NCBI GenBank assembly: GCA_040757085.1
Contig: JBFLXJ010000012.1
Coordinates: 1 to 33,919, forward strand
DNA length: 33,919 bases
Source: Bacillota bacterium
GTDB taxonomy: Bacteria; Bacillota; Sulfobacillia; JACIYH01
Direction: 5' to 3'
The stretch's first letter is position 1. Every line of letters begins with the position of its first letter. The position numbers and the translations under genes are program-made. Shown in pieces: positions 1 through 8,231 of this stretch. The notes under the pieces were generated by a model. The model did no database searches and was not told the origin of the DNA. It was given only the letters and a program-made list of their open reading frames with translations.

Positions 1-6
1 GGGCGG

Positions 7-1953
7 TTGGGGGTGGCGGGACGCGGACAGGCCATAATAGGTACGGCGGGGCACGTGGATCACGGGAAGACGGCCCTCATCCGGGCTCTCACCGGGGTCG
101 ACACCGACCGTTTGCCTGAGGAGAAGCAGCGGGGGATATCCATCGAGCTCGGATTTGCCCCCCTGCGTCTCCCGTCGGGCAGGCGAGCCGGTGTGGTGGA
201 CGTACCCGGCCATGAGCGGTTCGTCCACCACATGGTGGCGGGTGCGGCGGGGATGGACCTGGTGATCCTGGTAGTGGCGGCAGACGAGGGCATCATGCCC
301 CAGACCCGGGAACACGTGGATATCCTGTCCCTGCTGGGCATACGTCACGGGCTGGTGGCACTGACCAAGGTGGACCTGGTGGACTCCGAATGGTTGGAAC
401 TGGTGGGTGAGGAGGTGCGCCGGTACCTGGCTGGTACCTTCCTCGGGGATGCTCCCATCATCGGGGTCTCCAGCGTGACGGGGCAGGGGCTGGAGGCGCT
501 GCGTCAGGAGTTGGACCGCCTGCTGGGCCGGGTGCCCCCTCGGGATCCCGGTGGGCCGGTGCGCCTTCCCGTGGACCGGGTCTTCACCGCCCCGGGGTTC
601 GGCACCGTGGTGACGGGTACCCTGGTGAGCGGCACGGTGCGCACGGGGGACACGGTGGAAGTGCTGCCCGGGGGGAGGCAGGCCCGGGTACGCCAGGTGC
701 AGGTGCACGGCGAGCGAGTGGAGGAAGCTGTTGCGGGTCAGAGGGTAGCACTGAACCTGGCCGGGCTGGAGCACCGCCGGGTAGAGCGAGGGCAGGTGGT
801 GTGCACCCCCGGCGTGTTTTCGTCCACCTCCCGGCTGGCGGGGCGCCTGGAGCTGTTGCCCGGTGCTGCACCCCTGAGGTCGGGAACCCGCGTACACTTC
901 CACCTGGGGACGGCAGAGGTTTCCGCCCGCGTGGTGCTGCTCGACCGGGAGGAACTTCTGCCGGGGGCGGAGGGCCTGGCCCGCTTTCGCCTCGAAGGGG
1001 AAGTGGTGGCGGCGCGGGGGGACCGTTTCGTGGTCCGCTCCTGGTCTCCCCTTCGTACCGTGGGAGGAGGCAAGGTGCTGGCACCTCACTCCTGGCATCG
1101 GCGCTATGCGGCCGCCCACCTGGAGTCTCTTCGCGAACTGGAGGAGGAGGGAATTTCGGGGGAAGTGCTGGCTGCCCTGGAAGGGGGGGAGGTGTTACGC
1201 ACGGCTGAGGACCTGGCAGGCAGGTCGGGCCTGGGAGCTGCCGAGGTGGAGGCGAATCTGACGGAGCTTCTGTCCCAGGGCAGGGTGGTGAGGATTTCGG
1301 CGCCGGGGGAGACGGGTGGTGCCGCCCAGTGGTGGGGTTCCGCAACCCGGCTGGCGGACCTGGAGTCGCGGGCGCTGCATCTTCTGGACGGGTACCACGC
1401 CCGTCATCCCGCCCGGGCGGGCATGCCGCGGGAGGAGTTGCGACAGCGGCTGGGTATGGCGGACTCCCGCGCCTTTGCGGCCCTTCTGGCGGAATGGGAA
1501 GGAAAGGGGGTTCTGGGAACCGGGGGTGACCGCGTCTGGCGGGCCGGTTTCCGTCCCGCTGCCGGCGGTGCCCTGGGCCGGGCCCGCCAGCTGGTGGTGG
1601 AGAAGCTGACGGAAGGCCGGTTCTCCCCTCCCCTGGGTGGCGAGTTAGTGGAGGAGGTGACGCGGTTGGGGGTGGCACGCGAGGATGCAGCGGACCTGCT
1701 GGAGGTGCTTGTCCGGGAAGGAGAAATCGTCCGCATCACCGCAGAATTGTACCTGGCCGCGCCGGTATACCGGGAACTGGAGCAGATGGTGAGAGAGTTC
1801 CTGCAAGAACACGGCTCCATGACGGCTGCCCAGTTCCGCGATCTGCTGGGGACCACCCGCAAGTACGCCATCCCGCTGCTGGAGCATCTGGACGCGGTGA
1901 GGTTTACCAGACGCTTGGGTGATCAGCGCGTGCTGTACGGCGGTGCGGGCTGA
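7..1953 (+). CDS. selB: Selenocysteine-specific translation elongation factor SelB
   Basis: SelB is the GTPase that delivers selenocysteinyl-tRNA to the ribosome at UGA codons followed by a SECIS hairpin. The N-terminal GTPase motifs are clear: GHVDHGKT (about residues 15-22), DVPGHERF (G3) and TKVDLVD (G4). EF-Tu-like beta-barrel domains II and III follow to about residue 350. The C-terminal ~270 residues have the repeated winged-helix character that binds the SECIS element. About 648 residues matches the usual bacterial SelB length of 610-640. The TTG at 7 is used here, but GTG at 13 is equally possible and the ribosome binding site lies outside the window. No selA, selD or tRNA-Sec was found nearby. 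The function implies that selenoproteins exist elsewhere in the genome. Family assignment is secure. Confidence 0.95.
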   Translation: MGVAGRGQAIIGTAGHVDHGKTALIRALTGVDTDRLPEEKQRGISIELGFAPLRLPSGRRAGVVDVPGHERFVHHMVAGAAGMDLVILVVAADEGIMPQTREHVDILSLLGIRHGLVALTKVDLVDSEWLELVGEEVRRYLAGTFLGDAPIIGVSSVTGQGLEALRQELDRLLGRVPPRDPGGPVRLPVDRVFTAPGFGTVVTGTLVSGTVRTGDTVEVLPGGRQARVRQVQVHGERVEEAVAGQRVALNLAGLEHRRVERGQVVCTPGVFSSTSRLAGRLELLPGAAPLRSGTRVHFHLGTAEVSARVVLLDREELLPGAEGLARFRLEGEVVAARGDRFVVRSWSPLRTVGGGKVLAPHSWHRRYAAAHLESLRELEEEGISGEVLAALEGGEVLRTAEDLAGRSGLGAAEVEANLTELLSQGRVVRISAPGETGGAAQWWGSATRLADLESRALHLLDGYHARHPARAGMPREELRQRLGMADSRAFAALLAEWEGKGVLGTGGDRVWRAGFRPAAGGALGRARQLVVEKLTEGRFSPPLGGELVEEVTRLGVAREDAADLLEVLVREGEIVRITAELYLAAPVYRELEQMVREFLQEHGSMTAAQFRDLLGTTRKYAIPLLEHLDAVRFTRRLGDQRVLYGGAG

Positions 1954-2040
1954 CCTCCATAACACCGGCGACGCGGTCCGGAGGGTGCGAGGTCGTGGAC
2001 TTGCTCGCCGGTGGTGGGGCACGAAGGGGGTGATGGGCGG

Positions 2041-2709
2041 TTGGCGAACCAGGTGACCCTGGAGACGGTGAAGGCTGACCCACGGGTACATGCCTACCTT
2101 CAGGCCGTGGACGATTACCTGGAGGCGGTGGGTTACACGGAGCACGGCCGGCGTCACGCCGGCCTGGTGTCCAGCATCGCGCGCAACATCCTCACCCACC
2201 TGGGCCATCCCGAGCGGCAGGCGGAGCTGGCTGCCATTGCGGGCTATCTGCATGACCTGGGAAACCTGGCCGGCCGTCCCCGTCACTGGCAGACCGGGGC
2301 CCTGCTGGCCGCCCAGTTGTTGACGGGGATGGGGATGCTCCCGGAAGAGGTGGCTGCCATCGTGGCGGCCATAGGCAACCACGACGAGCTGGACGGGGAG
2401 CCCACCAATACGGTGGGGGCGGCGCTCATCCTGGCCGACAAGTCGGATGTACACCGCACCCGGGTGCGCAATCGCGACCCCGCCACCTTCGACATCCACG
2501 ACCGGGTGAATTATGCCGTCACCCGGTCGTTCTTGCGCGTGGACCCGGCCCGCCGTTCCCTGCGGCTGGAATTGACCATCGACACCCAGGTTTGCGGCGT
2601 GATGGACTACTTTGAGATATTCATGGACCGCATGCTCCTGTGCCGGAGGGCGGCTCGGTTCCTGGGCTGCCGCTTCGAACTGCAGTTCAACGGCATTCCC
2701 CTCGCCTGA
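2041..2709 (+). CDS. HD-domain metal-dependent phosphohydrolase-like protein
   Basis: This is a 222-residue soluble protein with an HD-superfamily fold. A first metal-ligand His (His39) is followed by the signature YLHDLGNL (His71-Asp72), then by NHDE and a later ADKSDVHRTRVRN stretch that fits the downstream conserved Asp. HD proteins usually hydrolyse phosphomonoesters, phosphodiesters or nucleotides. The substrate here cannot be read from sequence. The TTG at 2041 was chosen because AAGGGGGTGA (2024-2033) sits about 7 bases upstream. An in-frame GTG at 2011 would add ten poorly conserved-looking residues. It lies between selB and secD. The consensus secD promoter starts just after its stop, so it is probably transcribed from upstream. 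Confidence 0.8.
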   Translation: MANQVTLETVKADPRVHAYLQAVDDYLEAVGYTEHGRRHAGLVSSIARNILTHLGHPERQAELAAIAGYLHDLGNLAGRPRHWQTGALLAAQLLTGMGMLPEEVAAIVAAIGNHDELDGEPTNTVGAALILADKSDVHRTRVRNRDPATFDIHDRVNYAVTRSFLRVDPARRSLRLELTIDTQVCGVMDYFEIFMDRMLLCRRAARFLGCRFELQFNGIPLA

Positions 2710-2716
2710 CCTTGCG

Positions 2717-2745
2717 TTGACACCCCGGAGGACAGGCCATATAAT
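2717..2745 (+). promoter_or_regulatory. Perfect sigma-70/sigma-A promoter for secDF
   Basis: TTGACA (2717-2722), a 17-bp spacer and TATAAT (2740-2745) match the vegetative consensus at every position. The predicted transcription start is near 2752, giving a leader of about 27 bases before the secD GTG at 2779. The AAAGGGGGG ribosome binding site (2761-2769) falls inside that leader. Confidence 0.85.
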
Positions 2746-2778
2746 CCCCCTGGTGAGATAAAAGGGGGGTACTTCTGC

Positions 2779-4110
2779 GTGTTTTCCTGGATTAAGACCG
2801 TGGCCTCCCAGCCGCTCTACCTGGTAGCCGTGCTGCTGGGGGCGGGCCTGGTGGTCCTGGGGTGGGTCCTGGGGTACCGGCGCACCCGCGGAGCCGCCAG
2901 GTCGCGCCTGGTGCTGTTCACGGCAGTCGTCCTGGTCCTGGCGGGCGGCTTTTATTTTACCCACGTGCAGCCCCTGCTGGGCATGGTGAATCTGGGACTG
3001 GACCTGCAGGGCGGCATCCACGTGGTCATGGAGGGAGTGGATACTCCCGAGCGCCCCGTGACCGAGGAGGGCATGCGCAAGGTGGTCGAAGTGATCCGCC
3101 GGCGCGTGGATGGCATGGGGGTAACGGAGCCCATCATCCAGAGGCAGGGGGCGCGGCGCATCATTGTGGAACTCCCCGGGATCAAGAATCCTGACCAGGC
3201 GGTGCAACTCATCGGGCGAACCGCCGTTCTTGCCTTCAAGGATCCCGAGGGTAACACGGTGGTCACCGGTGACGATCTGCTCTCTGCCGACGCCCAGGTG
3301 GGTCCGGGTGGAGAATACGTAGTGGCCCTCAAGTTCAAGGGCGAGGGGGCGCGCCGGTTCGCCGACGCCACCACCAAATTCGTGGGGCAGCAGATCGCCA
3401 TCTACCTGGATGAGGAACTGGTCCAATCACCCGTGGTGCAGGGACCCATCCCCACCGGAGAGGCGATCATCAGGGGGTACGACACTTACGAGGAGGCCAA
3501 GCGGGTGGCGGCGGTTCTGACCTCGGGCGCCCTGCCCGTCAAGCTTCAGATCGTGGAGAACCGCACTGTCTCTGCTACCCTGGGTTCGGACTCCATCGCG
3601 CGGTCCAAGGTGGCCGCCGCGGTAGCGGTGACCCTTATCCTCCTCTTCCTGATCGTGCACTACCGGGTGCCGGGGCTGGTGGCCGCCTTCGCCCTGGGTA
3701 TATATGCCCTGCTCTTCCTGGGAGCACTGGTAGTTCTGGACGCCACCTTGACCCTTCCCGGCATCGCCGGGGTGTTGCTGGGCATGGGCATGGCCGTGGA
3801 CGCCAACATCATCATCTTCGAGCGGGTGAGGGAAGAATTGCGCACCGGGCGCACGGCCCGTTCCGCCATCGACACCGGGTTTGCCCACTCCCTCCGCACC
3901 ATCATCGACTCCAACGTCACCACCATCATCGCCGCCGTGGTGCTGTACTACTTCGGTACCGGCCCCATCCGGGGTTTCGCAGTCACCCTGCTCGTGGGTG
4001 TGGCGGCGACCGTCGTCACGGGGGTGTTCATAACCCGATACCTTTTGCGTCTGGTCATGGATTCTGCCTTGTTCGGCAACGTCAGGGCGTTGTGGGGCCT
4101 TAAGGGGTGA
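2779..4110 (+). CDS. secD: Protein translocase subunit SecD
   Basis: SecD with SecF forms the membrane complex that uses the proton motive force to help SecYEG/SecA export. The diagnostic motif LGLDLQGGIHVV is at about residues 74-85. The large extracytoplasmic P1 region follows, then a block of five hydrophobic segments (about 275-435) containing GMAVDANIIIFERVREEL. At 443 residues it is normal for a separate Firmicute SecD. The GTG start follows AAAGGGGGG and a consensus promoter. Odd point: two hydrophobic segments (about 10-33 and 43-63), separated by an Arg-rich loop, precede the LDLQGG motif, where SecD normally has one. The stop overlaps the secF start by 4 bases, so the two are coupled. 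Confidence 0.95.
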   Translation: MFSWIKTVASQPLYLVAVLLGAGLVVLGWVLGYRRTRGAARSRLVLFTAVVLVLAGGFYFTHVQPLLGMVNLGLDLQGGIHVVMEGVDTPERPVTEEGMRKVVEVIRRRVDGMGVTEPIIQRQGARRIIVELPGIKNPDQAVQLIGRTAVLAFKDPEGNTVVTGDDLLSADAQVGPGGEYVVALKFKGEGARRFADATTKFVGQQIAIYLDEELVQSPVVQGPIPTGEAIIRGYDTYEEAKRVAAVLTSGALPVKLQIVENRTVSATLGSDSIARSKVAAAVAVTLILLFLIVHYRVPGLVAAFALGIYALLFLGALVVLDATLTLPGIAGVLLGMGMAVDANIIIFERVREELRTGRTARSAIDTGFAHSLRTIIDSNVTTIIAAVVLYYFGTGPIRGFAVTLLVGVAATVVTGVFITRYLLRLVMDSALFGNVRALWGLKG

Positions 4111-5186
4111 GGGTTTTGTACAGAATCGATTTCATTGGTCGGGCCAGGCTGTGGATGAGCATTTCCCTCGCCCTGGTCGTGGTCGGCATAGCGTCCATGG
4201 TGGTGGGGATGGCCACCGGCCGGGGAGCATTGAACTTCGGGATCGACTTCACGGGCGGAACCATCCTGGATCTGAAGTTCGAGCAGCCCGTGGATCTGGG
4301 GCGCGTACGCAACGTGGTCCTGGGACAGGGCCTGGGCGAAGCCGTCATCCAGCAGGACCAGACCGACCCCCGTGTCGTCCTGATCCGTACCCGTTCTCTA
4401 ACCCCGGAGGCTCGGGACGCCCTGCTGGGAGCCCTGGAAAAAGATCTGGGCAGGCACACCGTCCTGCGCGTGGAGGACGTGCACGGCGTGATCGCGCGCA
4501 ACCTGATTATGCAGGCCGTGCTGGCGGTCCTCATCGCCCTGGTGGGTATCCTCATCTACCTGGCATTCCGATTCGAGCATCGCTTCGGGGTAGCGGCAGT
4601 GCTGGCCCTGTTCCACGACGCCATCATCGTCCTGGGCGCCTTTGCCCTCTTCCGGGTGGAGGTGGGGGCGCCATTCGTGGCGGCCGTGCTCACCATCGTG
4701 GGTTATTCGGTTATGGACACGGTGGTGGTGTTCGACCGCATCCGGGAGAACCTGAAGTTGAAGCAACGGGGCCAGAGTTTCGCCGACGTGGCCAATCTCA
4801 GTATCAACCAGGTGGTGGGTCGTTCCATTAAGACGTCCCTCACGGTCTTCTTTGCGGTGATGGCGGTACTGCTTTTCGGGGGCAAGACCACGCGGGACTT
4901 CGCGCTCGCCCTGGCCATCGGCGTCATCAGCGGTACCTACTCTTCGATTTTCATCGCCAGTCCCATCTGGGTCTGGTGGCGCGAACGGGAAGAGCGGGCC
5001 CGGCGCCGGGCCGCTGAGCCCACCCGGCTCCGGCCTGCCGAAGGCGGCCGTCTCCGTCCGGCTCCGGCGACCCGGCCTGCGTCGGCTGGCGGTTGGCCGG
5101 CGGAGGGCACGCGGCAGGCGGTGGCTGGCGGTCGCCCCGCGGCAGGAAAGAAGCGGGGTGGCAAGAGAAAGAGGAAGAAGCGTTAA
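4107..5186 (+). CDS. secF: Protein translocase subunit SecF with a basic C-terminal tail
   Basis: This is the partner of SecD in proton-driven protein export. It has an N-terminal membrane segment, then the motif FGIDFTGGTILDLKFE (about 37-52), a periplasm-facing P1 domain and five further hydrophobic segments that include HDAIIVLGAF and DTVVVFDRIREN. It starts at a GTG whose last bases form the secD stop (GTGA overlap). The membrane core ends near residue 290. About 65 residues follow that are rich in Arg, Ala, Pro and Gly and end in a run of Lys/Arg. This is a highly basic, probably disordered cytoplasmic tail longer than in most SecF proteins. It could contact the ribosome or acidic lipid, but that is inference. 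Confidence 0.95.
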   Translation: MRVLYRIDFIGRARLWMSISLALVVVGIASMVVGMATGRGALNFGIDFTGGTILDLKFEQPVDLGRVRNVVLGQGLGEAVIQQDQTDPRVVLIRTRSLTPEARDALLGALEKDLGRHTVLRVEDVHGVIARNLIMQAVLAVLIALVGILIYLAFRFEHRFGVAAVLALFHDAIIVLGAFALFRVEVGAPFVAAVLTIVGYSVMDTVVVFDRIRENLKLKQRGQSFADVANLSINQVVGRSIKTSLTVFFAVMAVLLFGGKTTRDFALALAIGVISGTYSSIFIASPIWVWWREREERARRRAAEPTRLRPAEGGRLRPAPATRPASAGGWPAEGTRQAVAGGRPAAGKKRGGKRKRKKR

Positions 5187-5205
5187 TCCGGGGGAGGGGT
5201 TCGCG

Positions 5206-6375
5206 ATGGGCGACCGCACGCTGGTGTTGATTCCCGGGCCGACGCCGGTGGTGGACGAGATACTGGAAGGCCTGGCCCGGCCCGTGCTTGCCCATACCGA
5301 TCCGCGTTTCGTGGAAGTTTTCCGGTGCGTGATCGCGCGGGTGCGCCAGCTGATGGGGGCCCGGGAAGCCTTCGTGGTGGCGGGCACGGGTACCCTGGCC
5401 ATGGAGATGGCCCTGGTGAACACGGTGGCCCCCGGGGAACGGGTGCTGGTGGTATCCCACGGGTACTTCGGGGACCGCTTCGTGCCTCTGGCGCAGGCTT
5501 TCGGCATCGAGGTGGACGTCCTGCGCGCCGAATGGGGCAAGCGTGTCCCGGTGGAGGAGATCAGGGCCCAACTGGGGCGCCGGCGGTACCGGGCGGTGAC
5601 GGTGACCCATGTGGACACCTCCACCGGGGTGGCGGCAGACATAGCTGCGGTTGGCCCCGTCATTCGGGAAGCGGGAGCGCTGTTCATCCTGGATGGCGTG
5701 TGCGCCACCGGCGGTATAGACGAGGATATGGAAACCTACGGCATCGACGTGGTGCTCACCGGGTCTCAAAAGGCATTGGGGGTTCCGCCCGGGCTGGCCC
5801 TGGTGGGATTTGGTCCGCGGGCACTGGAGGTGCGGGCTGCCCTGGTGCGGGTCCCCGCCTACTACTGCGACATCGCCAACTGGCGCCCGGTGATGGAGGA
5901 GCCCAGTCGCTACTTTGCCACCCCGGCCGTGAACATGGTGGTGGCTATGGATGTAGCCCTGGACATCGTCTTCCGTGAGGGGCCTTCCCGCCGGTACCAG
6001 CGTCACCTGGCTTACGGACGGGGGATGCGGGCAGCCATGCGGGTCCTCGGTTTCGAACCCCTGGCCGCGGAGGAGGAAGCAGCTCCCACTACTACGACGG
6101 TGCGGTACCCCGATGGACTTGACGATGCTACCTTCCGCAATCTCATGGCCGCCCGGGGCGTAACCGTGGCCGGTGCCCTGGGATCCCTGGCTGGAAAAGC
6201 ATTCCGGGTTGGCCACATGGGGAACGTCACCGTCGCTGAACTGGAGCAGGCCGTGCAGGCTATGGCCGACTGCCTGGGCGAGATGGACCGTCACGCCGAC
6301 GCTGCGGCGGCCCGGCAGGCCCTGCTGGAAGCCACCGGCCCTTACGCCGATTTCCGCCCCACCGCCCGGGGGTGA
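5206..6375 (+). CDS. Class V PLP aminotransferase (serine/alanine-glyoxylate aminotransferase family)
   Basis: This is a 389-residue fold-type I PLP enzyme. It opens with LIPGPTPV, typical of the alanine-glyoxylate/serine-glyoxylate/serine-pyruvate aminotransferase group. The pyridine-contacting Asp lies in LFILDGVCATGG (about 159-170). The Schiff-base lysine is in TGSQKALGVPPG (Lys189). Members transfer the amino group of serine or alanine to glyoxylate or pyruvate. Similar sequences have also been annotated as purine-catabolic ureidoglycine aminotransferase or 'soluble hydrogenase subunit', so the substrate is open. ATG at 5206 was chosen because GGGGGAGGGG lies just upstream. An in-frame GTG at 5158 would run inside secF. 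It probably shares the secDF transcript. The next gene is convergent, and I see no T-tract terminator in the 74-base gap. Confidence 0.9.
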   Translation: MGDRTLVLIPGPTPVVDEILEGLARPVLAHTDPRFVEVFRCVIARVRQLMGAREAFVVAGTGTLAMEMALVNTVAPGERVLVVSHGYFGDRFVPLAQAFGIEVDVLRAEWGKRVPVEEIRAQLGRRRYRAVTVTHVDTSTGVAADIAAVGPVIREAGALFILDGVCATGGIDEDMETYGIDVVLTGSQKALGVPPGLALVGFGPRALEVRAALVRVPAYYCDIANWRPVMEEPSRYFATPAVNMVVAMDVALDIVFREGPSRRYQRHLAYGRGMRAAMRVLGFEPLAAEEEAAPTTTTVRYPDGLDDATFRNLMAARGVTVAGALGSLAGKAFRVGHMGNVTVAELEQAVQAMADCLGEMDRHADAAAARQALLEATGPYADFRPTARG

Positions 6376-6449
6376 GTGGGCACCCCGGGCCTGAGCCGTT
6401 TCTTGGAGGGAGGTTACCGGCGCCGATGCCTGCCGGGCGAAAAGCGCGG

Positions 6450-6890
6450 TCAGTGGGCGCCGGCGCCCAGCAAGAAGCTTACGGCCAGGACGACGAGGAC
6501 CAGGCAGGTTATGACGGCGTAGGTGCGGTCGCGGTCGCGCAGGAACACAGCCAGAGAAGCGGCTACCCGCACGATGGGCGTGAGGATGAGGAGCATGAGC
6601 CCCAGGGCGATTACGGAGTACGGCTGCGGGGGCACCAGGCCCCGTATCGCTTCCCTGGGGCCGGTGGGCCCCTGACCCAGGTAGGGTAGCAGCTTTCCGG
6701 GGGCAAACGCCAGGGGAGCGGTACCGGTGCTGCCGGTAACCAGGAGCAACACCACCCCCACCCCCACCACTGCGGCACTGATGAACACACCCCAGCGTAA
6801 GATGGCGGATATCACGTCCTCGATGTCGCGTCGCGCCCGGCAGGAGCCGGTGGGATGTTCCTCCTGGCTGCGAGCGGACAAAGGTGTCAC
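6450..6890 (-). CDS. DUF1634 family membrane protein
   Basis: This is a 146-residue protein with three hydrophobic segments (about 31-53, 93-113 and 122-142), matching DUF1634 proteins. These are characteristically encoded next to TauE/SafE transporters, as here. Its role is unknown, and an accessory part in anion export is inferred from gene context only. The GTG start at 6890 overlaps the stop of the upstream tauE-like gene by four bases (TCAC on the plus strand), indicating translational coupling. The N-terminal ~25 residues are polar and probably cytoplasmic. It converges on the aminotransferase gene. Confidence 0.85.
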   Translation of the reverse strand: MTPLSARSQEEHPTGSCRARRDIEDVISAILRWGVFISAAVVGVGVVLLLVTGSTGTAPLAFAPGKLLPYLGQGPTGPREAIRGLVPPQPYSVIALGLMLLILTPIVRVAASLAVFLRDRDRTYAVITCLVLVVLAVSFLLGAGAH

Positions 6891-7732
6891 CCCCTGATTC
6901 CCCGTAAAAACATCTGGATGGCCACATACAGCAGGATGGGGATGAAGGCCTTGCGCAGCAAGGTGTTGCGTAGCCGGGTCATCAGGTGGGCTCCTGCCCG
7001 CGCCCCCAGGAGCACTCCCAGGGCCACCGGGCCGGCCAGGATCGGGTTCACGTCCCCGCGGGCAAAATAAACGCCGGCCGAAGCCGCTGCGGTAACGCCG
7101 ATCATGAAGTTGGAAGTGGCGGTGGAGACCTTCATGGGCAGGCGCATGAGCCCGTCCATGGCCAGGACCTTGAAGACGCCGCTGCCGATCCCCAGGAGTC
7201 CGGAAGCGATGCCGGCCCCGTACATGGTGGCGAGGGCGGGCAGGGCACGGGTGGCCCGGTACGACACTCGCTGGCCCAGCGCTTGATCGTAATACTCACC
7301 CTGCAGGTTCAGGCGTCGGGAGAACCGGTCGGGCTCTACGGGGGCGGGCAGTTCCTGCTGGCGTCTCTGGAAGAGGGAACAGGCGGAATAAATGAGGAGC
7401 AGCCCGAACAACAGGTACAGTCCCCGCGTGGGGACGAGACCCGCCAGCAGGGCGCCGGTGACAGCACCCGCCGTGGTACCCAGCTCCAGGAACATGCCCA
7501 CCCGCAGGTTGGTCAGGCGGTCGGCGACGTAAGAAGAGGCCGCCCCGCTTGAAGTGGCGATGACCGACACAATGCTGGCTCCCAGGGCCAGGCGGATGGG
7601 TACTCCCAGGACCAGGGTGAGAAAGGGGATCACGATGATCCCCCCGCCCAGCCCCATGATCGATCCGATCAGCCCCGCCACTGCCGAAACGGCCACCAGG
7701 AGCAAGACGAAAAGAAAGGCCGTCAACGTCAT
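6887..7732 (-). CDS. TauE/SafE family sulfite/anion exporter-like permease
   Basis: This is a 281-residue polytopic membrane protein. It has the two half-repeats of the TauE/SafE family, each with a glycine-rich motif: LIGSIMGLGGGIIVIP near the N terminus and GIASGLLGIGSGVFKV in the middle, followed by STATSNFMIGVTAAAS. Family members move sulfite, sulfoacetate or other small organosulfur anions; the substrate here is not identifiable. A longer-than-usual hydrophilic loop (about residues 115-155) links the halves. ATG at 7732 is taken as the start, but the GGGGGG just before it is very close, so TTG at 7726, six bases further in, is a real alternative. The open frame extends upstream to 8164 but overlaps the DUF1540 gene and has non-protein-like composition there. 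It is followed by a coupled DUF1634 gene. Confidence 0.88.
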   Translation of the reverse strand: MTLTAFLFVLLLVAVSAVAGLIGSIMGLGGGIIVIPFLTLVLGVPIRLALGASIVSVIATSSGAASSYVADRLTNLRVGMFLELGTTAGAVTGALLAGLVPTRGLYLLFGLLLIYSACSLFQRRQQELPAPVEPDRFSRRLNLQGEYYDQALGQRVSYRATRALPALATMYGAGIASGLLGIGSGVFKVLAMDGLMRLPMKVSTATSNFMIGVTAAASAGVYFARGDVNPILAGPVALGVLLGARAGAHLMTRLRNTLLRKAFIPILLYVAIQMFLRGIRG

Positions 7733-7775
7733 CCCCCCAACGCCTGCTGCGTGGACTGCTGCCGGGCTAAATTGC

Positions 7776-7804
7776 AATGTATCACACCTGGTTCCCGACA
7801 GCAA
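7776..7804 (-). promoter_or_regulatory. Candidate promoter for the tauE-like gene
   Basis: Read on the minus strand, TTGCTG (7804-7799), a 17-bp spacer and TACATT (7781-7776) lie about 45 bases before the proposed start. Each hexamer matches consensus at four of six positions. An 8-bp palindrome ATTGCAAT overlaps the -10 (7771-7778). The evidence is moderate. Confidence 0.5.
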
Positions 7805-7877
7805 GCCAAGTGGCGATTGAGAGGCGCCTGGCGGCCTCCGACGGCACTCCCACAGTGCCCGGGTGCGCGTGGTGGCG

Positions 7878-8231
7878 CTAGCTGCGCCGCCGGAAGGTGC
7901 GGCAGCAGGTGTGTTCGGACTTGCGGGCCTCTGCCCTGCCTCCGCCTGCCTGCCCGCCCACCCGCGCGCCTGCTTCCAGATCACCCACTTCGTAGGCGGT
8001 GCCCTCGGGCTCCACCACTCCCCGGCGGTAGACACCCACCTCGCCGATCTCCATGCCCGCGCCTGCTCGCCGGGCAGCCGTTCCTGTCGCACCTGCTCCC
8101 GCGGCACCTGCTCCCTCTCGACCGATCCCGGTGTGGTTGATGTCCACCTCGATCTTGGGAGCATCGCAACTGTTGGGGGGAACCCAGAAGTGACAACTGT
8201 CCACCGTGCACTTGACTCCGGAAAGGGCCAC
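7878..8231 (-). CDS. DUF1540 protein with a large Gly/Ala-rich insertion
   Basis: The N terminus reads VKCTVDSCHFW...NSCDAPKIEVD, the Cys-patterned first half of a DUF1540 domain (Cys8, Cys13, Cys22). The last residues, HTCCRTFRRRS (Cys109, Cys110), match the closing Cys-x-T-F element of the same domain. In most DUF1540 proteins these two parts lie within about 45 residues. Here ~75 residues separate them, the first part very rich in Gly, Ala and Arg. The domain probably binds a metal through its cysteines, but its function is unknown. GTG at 8231 is chosen because GGGAGGT (8245-8239 on this strand) is optimally spaced; a GTG at 8240 sits inside that site. It is divergent from the amidohydrolase. 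Confidence 0.75.
   Translation of the reverse strand: MALSGVKCTVDSCHFWVPPNSCDAPKIEVDINHTGIGREGAGAAGAGATGTAARRAGAGMEIGEVGVYRRGVVEPEGTAYEVGDLEAGARVGGQAGGGRAEARKSEHTCCRTFRRRS

Noticed and set aside
584-1678. Long minus-strand open frame opposite selB
   Set aside because: Pro/Arg/Gly-rich composition with no domain, typical of antisense frames in high-GC DNA. selB on the plus strand is unmistakable.
1954-2040. Selenocysteine tRNA after selB
   Set aside because: No cloverleaf with a long acceptor stem and extra arm could be drawn in this 87-base gap.
1645-3426. 593-codon minus-strand open frame spanning the HD gene and secD
   Set aside because: It is antisense to two clear genes, is His/Gln-rich and has no recognisable motif.
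4951-6927. 658-codon minus-strand open frame opposite the aminotransferase
   Set aside because: A shadow of the real plus-strand genes with low-complexity composition. Its end also crosses the DUF1634 gene in another frame.
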